The notes under the pieces are model-generated. The model was not told the DNA's origin. It saw only the letters and a list, made by a program, of their open reading frames with translations, and did no database searches. A stretch of 64,000 nt of DNA from Pectinophora gossypiella (lineage: Eukaryota > Arthropoda > Insecta > Lepidoptera > Gelechiidae). Location of the stretch: NCBI RefSeq assembly GCF_024362695.1, contig NC_065426.1, positions 10,942,236 to 11,006,235 on the forward strand. Direction: 5' to 3'. The position numbers and the translations under genes were made by a program. Below, one piece after another: positions 1-9,500 of the stretch; position 1 is the first letter of the stretch; each line of letters opens with the position of its first letter.

Positions 1-238
1 TCTCCTTCGGGATTCAAACCAGGACCTCCAAATTGAGAGCCTAACGCTCTAACCACTAGACCATGGAGGCTGTAAATCTGTTGGTCCTGGCTATTAGCCG
101 TAAAACACCTCTACTAAGCCGCATGAAGCAGCGTGGTGGAATGCGGTCTGTACCCTCTCCGGTTGATTGAAGGGAGGCGTGTGCCCAGCACGTATGAGAC
201 GTATATAGGCTGTTTATATTATGTATTATATGCCTAAG
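1..238. repeat. SINE family A, head and body in opposite orientation
   Basis: Bases 1-72 are a tRNA-like SINE head on the minus strand, with a B-box-like stretch (ggattcaaacc) and the tail of the head near accactagacc. Bases 73-238 are the body of the same family on the plus strand, ending in the usual tataggctgtttat. The two parts face opposite ways, so this is an internally inverted copy or two abutting fragments. It lies in the first intron of the WD40 gene visible here. Confidence 0.7.
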
Positions 239-440
239 TTATCAGCCAAAGGTACGTCGACGAGGACCCATTCTGTGTAGACTTTTTTTTTAATTCGTAA
301 GACGGAAGGTTCTTTTAAAATCCGAATCTACTGTTCAACTATTGTGCCTGGAAATCTTGACCTTAGGAGGTTAAGATATGGACGGTCTGAGAGGTTTTGG
401 AATCAAATTAATTTGTTGCTTATTTTTTTTTTGTTTCCAG

Positions 441-512
441 GTATTCTATGACAGAATGGGCATAAAAAAACGCGTCAGGAACCGCTGGGTCACTGATGCT
501 GTCTATGCTTCT
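441..512 (+). CDS. WD40 gene, first exon in window
   Basis: A polypyrimidine tract and CAG precede it and gtaagg follows. It encodes 24 residues (VFYDRMGIKKRV...DAVYAS), phase 0 at both ends, and runs directly into DVQSL of the next exon. Confidence 0.8.
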
Positions 513-3500
513 GTAAGGTTCTATGTGTGATCTTAAATAACCTTTATTATTCCTGTGTTCCCCTAGGCACTACTGCTTGGCACTACCAATCGAGTCATGG
601 GAGATTTTAAGAATGATGTTGCTATAGGTGTACCAGAATCTCATGGCAAATGGGGAAATATAATTTGTATAGTAAGCAACACTCGGGTAATTGGATGAAA
701 ACGTCTTGATACTTTTTATTTTTTACCTATTGACGGACAATATGGACATTATATAAAGTACTTATTAGACCATACGCTATTTTATATCCCGGGAAAATAA
801 TTGCGGGATTTCTGAAAAAACCTTTAGATTCCAACAGTTGCTTGAATCGATTGATGTCACAGCGAAGCTGCGCTATATTTACCATCACTTCTCTTTATTT
901 TGATCAGAATAATAATGGATGGGAGTTGTAATTGTACCTTGATGTAATAAAAATGGCCATAATTTATACCCAAAATCAAAGATGAAAGATGCATAATAAT
1001 ATGTCTGTTATCTATGAAATTAGAAGTTTAAACGAAGAGAAATCTTAATAAGGCTTTTAGTCTATGATTTTAGTATTTTTATTTATCATTTCAAATGAAC
1101 ATACAGAAATACAGAGGAACCTAATGCGTTGTTAAACGAGAAAACAATAATGTATAAACTAGATATAAAAAAATAAAAATAAGACTGTAAAGTACAAAAA
1201 AAGATGTAGTACACAAAAATGATTCCTTTAATTTTGTTGTAATGAATGACTTAATTATGTAAATAACGAAATTAGTTGATTTGATAATTATAATGATATA
1301 AAATTCAATTAAATTTCATAAGATAGATAACCAATAGTTAAGTCATGTAATTCATTATAGTTACAATGTTAAAAAATATATAACAGTCAAATTAAAAACC
1401 TACACTAAAATACATCAAAATACACAAATATATAAAAAAAACTCATATCAAACGTCAAAAAGCCCTCCGGAAAGCGAGCCCCGCCCGAACGTACCCATTA
1501 TGCTTGCAGCGTTGCCTCTCTGGACCGCAAGTGAAATACGCTGCGCGAGGAAAAAGCCAGCTCGAGGATCTCCGCCTCCAAGTGTGATGCTCTGTCGCGG
1601 GGCCACCACCTCCAATTCAGTTGAAAACGATATAGATTACTGTACGTACCATGTACATAGTGTACGTGAAAAGATTTTATGTGTACGTGCTATAATTAGA
1701 AAGAAAACAACAAATTAAAGTGGCTTCGCTGGAGAGCATACTCCCCAGCGGAGCCACTCAGTTTGCATACTTCGAGATGTTTTCTTCCTGTAAATTGAAG
1801 TATAGTTTGATGTACGTACTACGTACATAGTGTACGTGAAAAGATTTTATGTGTACGTGCTATAATTAGAAAGAAAACAACAAATTAAAGTGGCTTCGCT
1901 GGAGAGCATACTCCCCAGCGGAGCCACTCAGTTTGCATACTTCGAGATGTTTTCTTCCTGTAAATTGTAGTATAGTTTGATGTACGTACTACGTACATAG
2001 TGTACGTGAAAAGATTTTATGTGTACGTGCTATAATTAGAAAGAAAACAACAAATTAAAGTGTATATGACGGCATGAACAAAACGTGAAGCGCTGAAGAT
2101 TTTAAGAAACAATCTCCTTGCGAGAACTTTTTATCTATGCACAAACTACTAAGAGAACCTATTTCAGACGAACGTCTCTCATACAAAACAAAGAGCCTCA
2201 GAATTTAGAGTATGACACTTGATTTGACATATAAAATTATATTGCCACACGCAAAAATAATTGTGGGGTTGCCATAGTAATGATATAGCACGGCGTGGCA
2301 GTAGTGATAGCTTTAAATTATTTAGATTACTTTAAATTTTGATGACAAGGTTTATAAAAAAAGACTGCAGTTTACTTGTATAACATTTTATTTTTTAATT
2401 TTGTTTTATACTTTATGGATTTTTTTTCTGAAATAGAGCTTTATTATTATTATTTTAAATATGCCTTTTTGCATTAATGGCAAACTTTCCTCTAAACTCT
2501 CTAATCTAGAGACATCTGTACCCTTTAATATTTTGTTTATAATAACACTGCTAATCTTGAGAGACCCGGATAGTTTTTAATAAAAATGTCTTTGTGCAAT
2601 CCGCATGGCAAACACAATTGTTCCCAGTAGTCCTAAGCCTTCGCAAATTGTCATCACACAAACACTGTAACTTCTGCACTTCTAGAGTTCTTCCTAGCTC
2701 ACTTTTAGGAAACTGGTGAAATATAGCGTCTTTTCGTCTTTTCGCTTACTTATCTTACACTCATACTGTATGGATATCACAGTTTTCTAGTTGAGAGGCT
2801 AACTACGGAATTTATTCAACGCAAATTTCACTCGATCACTTACATTTATAAAACTACAATGAAACAATGATTGATTTTGGAATTTGTTTGGTTAGGACGC
2901 CGGGCGGGCAGCGCTTGCCCTTGTGTCTATGTTTATATCCTAACCTAAGATTGTCCCAAGATGGCGGAAGATCGCAGAGGGGTGAAATGAAGTAGGAGAG
3001 GGGTGAAGTAGCTGTCATTTTCTAAACTCGGTACATTTGCGCTATGGTACAATTTTTTTGTATGAACATTTCCGGCCGTGTATCTATGACAGATTTGACA
3101 TAAATTGTCAGTGCCGTACCGATCCGTCACCAAACCTTGTCATCAAAATTTAAAGTAATCTAAATAATTTAAAGCTATCACTACTGCCACGCCGTGCCAT
3201 ATCATTACTATGGCAACCCCACAATTATTTTTGCGTGTGGCAATATAATTTTATATGTCAAATCAAGTGTCATACTCTAAATTCTGAGGCTCTTTGTTTT
3301 GTATGAGAGACGTTCGTCTGAAATAGGTTCTCTTAGTAGTTTGTGCATAGATAAAAAGTTCTCGCAAGGAGATTGTTTCTTAAAATCTTCAGCGCTTCAC
3401 GTTTTATTCATGCCGTCATATACACTTTAATTTGTTGTTTTCTTTCTAATTATAGCACGTACACATAAAATCTTTTCACGTACACTATGTACGTAGTACG

Positions 3501-6500
3501 TACATCAAACTATACTACAATTTACAGGAAGAAAACATCTCGAAGTATGCAAACTGAGTGGCTCCGCTGGGGAGTATGCTCTCCAGCGAAGCCACTTTAA
3601 TTTGTTGTTTTCTTTCTAATTATAGCACGTACACATAAAATCTTTTCACGTACACTATGTACATGGTACGTACAGTAATCTATATCGTTTTCAACTGAAT
3701 TGGAGGTGGTGGCCCCGCGACAGAGCATCACACGCCTCCAACCCTTACACGGCGACCAACATCACGCAACCAAAACTTACACAAAATTAATATAATACCA
3801 TTGTTGTTGTTTGTATATTGTTGTATTTTGTTTGTAGGACGTCCAAAGCCTGATCATATCAGCTTCAGACCGCAGTTTGACAGTCTATGACGTCTCCACT
3901 CTTGCGCACACCGCTACATTTTGTATCACTGGACTGCCCAATATACCTGTCGTAAGTGGTCCCACATTAGTAGACGTTTCCTAAGTATTATCTTGCATAT
4001 TTGAAGCCCTCAGCGCTTCCCATATGTCCGGTCAAGTAGAAGAAAGAAAAATGTTTTTTTTTTATTATTGAAGGAGACCACAGGCACACCATACAATATT
4101 ATCAAAAATACACATATTAAAATGTAACATCTAAGGGTGGTATTAAGAAACTAATCTCAGCTTCGAGACTGCCCTCAAGATCATGTCAATGTGACAGTTC
4201 TCATATAAAAACAGAGACTTGAGCATGATCTTGAGGGCAGTCTCAGCTGAGATTCGTTTATTAATACCACCCTAAGATTGAGAAAGGAATGTTAAATTGG
4301 TATACATTTTATACCTGTTGATTACCCGTCCCTTTTATTTTCGGTGGATAAGAAAATAACAGGTAAGTATAACTTAAAATAGAATTAGATGGTGTGTACT
4401 GGTTTTAATTGCAGCTTTTTTTGAGGTGACTTCGTCTACATTCTCGACAAATGCGTTTCAGAAGTGACTTTCTGTAAGAGTCCGAACCTGTCAAATCTTC
4501 AGGTTAGGTAAGCGGAATCTTTAACGGGATAAAACTATAGAAGAGGTTTGAATTATTGAAGATTTACCGCAAATGGTATTATAACTACTTGGCCGGACAA
4601 ATGGGGCGCGCTTTCAGCTGGTATGGTGATGTTAACTATACATTCCCCAGTGCATGGCATACACCGAGTGGGGAGTAGACAGTCCGGAGCTGGCGCTGTG
4701 CGGCGAGCGCGGTGACGTCACGCGGTTGCGGTTCATGCGCCCGCGCACTCTCTTCTACGCGAAGCATGCGGACCGGACCAACTGTTACTTCTGGATGGTA
4801 ATCTACTGGAAGAAAGAAAAAGAAATGTTTATTATACGGGGTGGAAAATTCCACTTGATATTAACTCACAATCGTGGTCTGAATCATCCCTCTTAGTATT
4901 CGTTACGATGTCAGTCGGTTTTGCTACGAATTTCTGAGTTGTGCCATTATTATGGATGGATGAGACGCTGGTGGGTAATTCGTCAAAATTAAAAAATAAT
5001 ATTCTTCAAAATTACACAGCGCTTTTTGAACGTCAAACATTAAATTACATATTATGTAACCGGCTGTGAAACTATTCACAGATTGTGTCCTGACCGTTTC
5101 TAGTCATGGACATCCATTTGAAGGTTCTTTCATCCATTTGTGCTTGTATTGTATATTTCCAATGTCCTGTTTATATCATGTTGTGTTACAATGAAGAGTT
5201 TGTGTTACGATCCATCCATAGGAGGAAGATTTCCGATTTCCTTTTAAGTACCATAAGAAAACTGCAATATAAGACTAACTTACTTCATTTCGTTCCCAGG
5301 AACTGTCCTCCCCTCCCCATTCCTCGTATGTCTCAACCACCCGCCACAAGCAGAGCCACTCCCGCGCCGCGCGGCGCGCCGCCTACAGCCGCGGCGTGCT
5401 GGCCACGTGCGCGCACGACGGGAACTGCTCCGTGAGGTTGAAGCATCTGCCCGGGAAGATGGATGATTACGTGTTTAAAGTGCCACGGGTAACTGGATAC
5501 AAAATTTTTGATTTCACTATTTAAATATTTTTCTTCTATCGTGTGGGTTGTAACATCAATAACCGACCTCATCAACCCTGGTGTCAGGGTTACTATTGAG
5601 CCGCTAAAAGCCCCTGATGTGGCTCATGTAACGACTACGTAGCCAGGACCGACTGCCCTCCGAGGCACGGGTCATCTTACTTTCTGACAAGTGGATAATC
5701 AGCCAGCAATGTCCTGACCAAACTGGGGATCACAGAGTGATTTTCAAGCCGGGATTCCGTACTGGAACCTCGGGTGCATGAGTCTAACGCTCAACCGCTG
5801 GACCACAGAGGCCGTTTCTATTTGAAGATAATGGAAATGTTCTAAACGAGACATCATTGTGACTTCCACTCGAGTGGACGCACACGCGCAGAATAACACT
5901 AACAACGGTCTATCTCAAAAGCCTGGATTATGAGGATATCATCGACATCCCGCTTGGGGATCATAAGTTGGTTGAGAATGATAAACCTCTCGTCTGCCAG
6001 AAAGCTGATCTCGACTAGACACAATCGAAGATCTGGGGGTTTAAAAAAGCCACATTGAAGCAATTTGACTCACATATTGCTTTCTTTGATGAATTGCATT
6101 AATGTGACCTTTTAATCCCCTATTGTGTCTGGTATCTCGACAGATGAGACGTTAAATGTGGGTTAAACTATACATAACTCTGTCTACACCTTGGGGAATG
6201 CAGATGTGATGCTATGTTATGTAATACTTGTTTACGTTCCTATGCCTCCATCTGCAGGGCATCACATGCTTCCACTACGTCCCCTCCTTGCAAATCATCG
6301 CCGGCGGTAGTCAAGACGGCCGTGTCCGCATATGGCACCGTTCCAGTCCATCTGCTCTCTGTGTCCTGACCGCGTCTACCGTCCCGCCGCCCGCCGTACA
6401 AGACGTGTTTGTTCATCAGCTGATGCAAGTGGTCATCGCGTGTTGCTGCGACTGTGTGAGTCTCCTTTGACTTAAGAGTCAATTGTCAATTCCGATCTCT

Positions 6501-9500
6501 TGACTTTATTTAGAGATATTACGAGTATGTGCATCATGCAGATTGTCTTCGGTTAGTGCTGCAACTGTGTAAGCATCTGACAAGCTTTGGGTTTCATTCA
6601 CGAATCGGTGATCTCACAATCATGTTAGAATTAGAATATGACAGGTAGAATCACCCGATTGTCGGAAAGTGAGATGATTCCAGGCTTCAGATAGCACGTT
6701 CAGCTACTTGTCTCTGCCTCACGAGTCATGTCAAAAGAATTTAGCGCCTTAATAACAACTGGATGAATTTTGGTGACCGAACACATGTGATATCATGAAT
6801 CACCAAAATTAAAGAAACTCTGGTGTCAGGAAAGTTGTATACTAGCGAGGTTTCCACTTGTCTAGCTACGAGTGTTTCATGTTTCCAGGTGGTATACATT
6901 TGGGACTTGTACGAGGAGTATCTGCTGCAAACGGTGAAGCTCAAGTTCCCCTTCATCGGTGTGCTCGGGAGCAAGCTGGAGTTCGGGCCCTACTGCATAC
7001 ATCCGGGTAGGGAGTTTACTAATGGATAGTTCTAGAAGTTCTTATGTAGAAAGTATTTTTTTCTTCTAAAATAAACTACAACCAAACCAAACTAAACCTA
7101 ACTAAACTAGTGTTGATTTGACTCGGACGGGATTTGAACCCGCAGCTCTTGACAATCCAGAATTAGCATCTTTAGCATTACAGCATCACCAGCCACCGTG
7201 GCATAGCAATTACGCCGCGTGTCGCGAATTATATCGAGGGCTACGGCCAATCAGAAGAGTTTTAGAACGCAACAATGTTCACCATGTTAGTTTATAAAAA
7301 GAAAAATAAAGCATCATTACCTCAGTATAAGCAGTCTAATTACATCAGCATGTCTAATTATTTCGTCAGGTCCTGCTCGTCAGAAACCAGTAGAAGAAGA
7401 CCCCGACGAAGAGCTGTTCCCCTCTTCCCTGGATGTCTCGTCACGGCGGTCCAGTGTGGTGCAGGGGTCTACTGGCGGGCTGATGCTGCAGAATGACGAC
7501 GGAGACGCGAGCGTTGGCTCTTTGGAGGAAGACAGGTATTCTCATTCTTTTTAGTATTAAAATGACCAAATTTCCTCAGGTCATCACGGATCAGGATTAC
7601 AAATAGGTTATCTTTTTTGTAATCACTTTGTTTTTGTTTTTTTGCCTCTTTATTGCGTCCCATTCTTCTCTCGTATGCGTTGTGAGGTCAATGACCAGAA
7701 CGGGCCTATGTCAATCTCGTTTCCCTGTTGGTTAATGGCGATGCTGCTAGGGGGAATACATAATATAAGAATCATTCACGAGAATTGTAGCGTCGACAGC
7801 GACTCTCCGAACGGCGATACCCCCCTCCCCTCCTCGGTATTACTTTAGTCTTCAATCGTATGGGCATCAGACGTCACACACACATTTGCGCGTGTATGAT
7901 AACGCCAATGTGTAGTGTCTGTGTAAAACGAGTTGTCCAGGGTATGCCAACGTGATAGATCTGTCTGTAATGGCCAACTGTGTTAGTGAAAACTGAAAGG
8001 CCGATACCAGGATTAGAACCGGCACACGCTTTCTTAGACAATGACGTGATGATACAACCAAGTATCATGTTCCCCCAGCGAGTACAAGCGCAACAATCGC
8101 TCGGAGGTCCTCATCACCTGCTGTGACCACGTGTGCGTCCTGCAGCTGTATGAAGACTCGCGACCGCTGCTGCCTGTGCCGTCCAACTCGCTGCGTGCGC
8201 GCCGGCCTGACTCCTGGACCCTGCCAGACGATGCCTTCACTGGTAATACGTACACCCATACCACATACAGAAAAAGAGATTGGAAGGGCCAAGGGCCATA
8301 CAAGTATGGGTAAATGATTCTTCATCTTTGCACTCCACTTGTCCGCAAATTTTACGATGCACGGATCTCCACGAAAATATATTAAAAGTTTGTCTTGTGC
8401 ATGATAAACTGCAGAGTAATTAGTCGTATACAGACTATGACGCAAGGAGAGCTAAAAACCTTAGTATGAAGTATATTACTAAAAGAAATTATAAAATTGC
8501 AGCCTATCACATAAAATATATATTGGCGGTAAATTGCCTATGGAATATTACATGCAGCATAACTAGAGGTATAGGAGTTATCTGTAGAAGTTGCAGGAGA
8601 AGTAGTAAAAGAGAGTGGGGTTGAACAGGCGACAGCAGCAAATGCACGTTAATGTGATCAAAACTCATAAAGTAGAATTCAGTGGAGTAGAGCCTATGTG
8701 CCTTTGGCTTAACATGTCTTCCGAAGCACGGATTATTGTACAAAGTAATTTTTTGGTATGTCCCCACCGGAATTCGAACCCGGGACCTCCGGATTATAAG
8801 CTCAACGCTCAACCACTGAACCACGGAGGTCATTGGGCACTTGGAATTGGGACGTTGCCTGTGAAAGGATAGATTCTTAAAATGATAAACAGAATAGAAC
8901 GAATTTTTTCTACAACGAGAACAGTTGCAAATGTGTCGACAAAGGAGTTCCTTTGAGCAGTATAACTACATAATATATACTGCTCAAAGGAACTCACAAG
9001 AATCAAATACCTCATCCCACAGCGCCAGCAGACTCTCCCCCGCCGGCCCTCTCCCCGCGCCCCCGCGCCTCCCTCCCCGCGCTTCTCACCACTCCTTCTT
9101 CCCTCCCCGTCCCTCCCCCCACAGCTCACAGAAGCAGCATCCCTTCTTCAATGCTGCTGTCTCCCGCCGCCGCTGAGCAGCCGCTGCATGATTTGGATAC
9201 TCTTTTGGAGAATGCTGGTGAGTGAGATATATTTTCATTTGACTCATACTTACTATCTAATCTAATCTAACCTACATGATCTCACTGCTGAGCAAAGGCT
9301 TCCCCTTCCTCTTTCTATTTTTCGCGATCCTGTGTGTCCGGAGTACCAGTCCCTCCGGCAAGTGTCCAAGTCGTCACGCCAAACTACAAAAAACCAAACC
9401 AAAGATCAACCAGATTCACCAGACCAAAGATAAAACAAAGACCATAAGTTATAAAGATTCACAGAAGTTTATTACCATCTCAAATGATACGGCAGTTCGC

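Larger units (their letters stand above)
1582..3733. mobile_element. Foldback-type DNA transposon, non-autonomous, 2,152 bp
   Basis: Very long terminal inverted repeats flank a 778 bp loop (2354-3131). The left arm is 1582-2353 (772 bp) and the right arm 3132-3733 (602 bp). The termini are perfect mirror images (GTGTGATGCTCTG... and ...CAGAGCATCACAC). An 8 bp target duplication, GCCTCCAA, sits at 1574-1581 and 3734-3741; it reads as 9 bp if the neighbouring C is counted. The arms appear almost identical apart from one extra 170 bp unit on the left, so insertion looks recent. No intact transposase is present. Foldback structure is known from fly FB and Galileo elements; an 8 bp duplication is usual for hAT and P superfamilies and 9 bp for MULE/FB, so I do not assign a superfamily. 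Confidence 0.9.

Noticed and set aside
1500..1718. ORF running into the left foldback arm
   Set aside because: It crosses the transposon boundary at 1582, so it cannot be an ancestral coding frame, and the N-terminal part shows no recognisable domain.
1641..2061. Possible CRISPR-like or satellite array
   Set aside because: The 170 bp units are contiguous, without spacers, and mirrored in the opposite arm, so they belong to the foldback element.
7275..7496. ORF overlapping the exon at 7370-7535 in another frame
   Set aside because: It does not join the flanking WD40 exons in phase, whereas the chosen frame continues from 7006 and into 8079.
8034..8445. Minus-strand ORFs over the exon at 8079-8242
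   Set aside because: They are shadows of the GC-rich plus-strand exon, which has good splice sites and a consistent phase.
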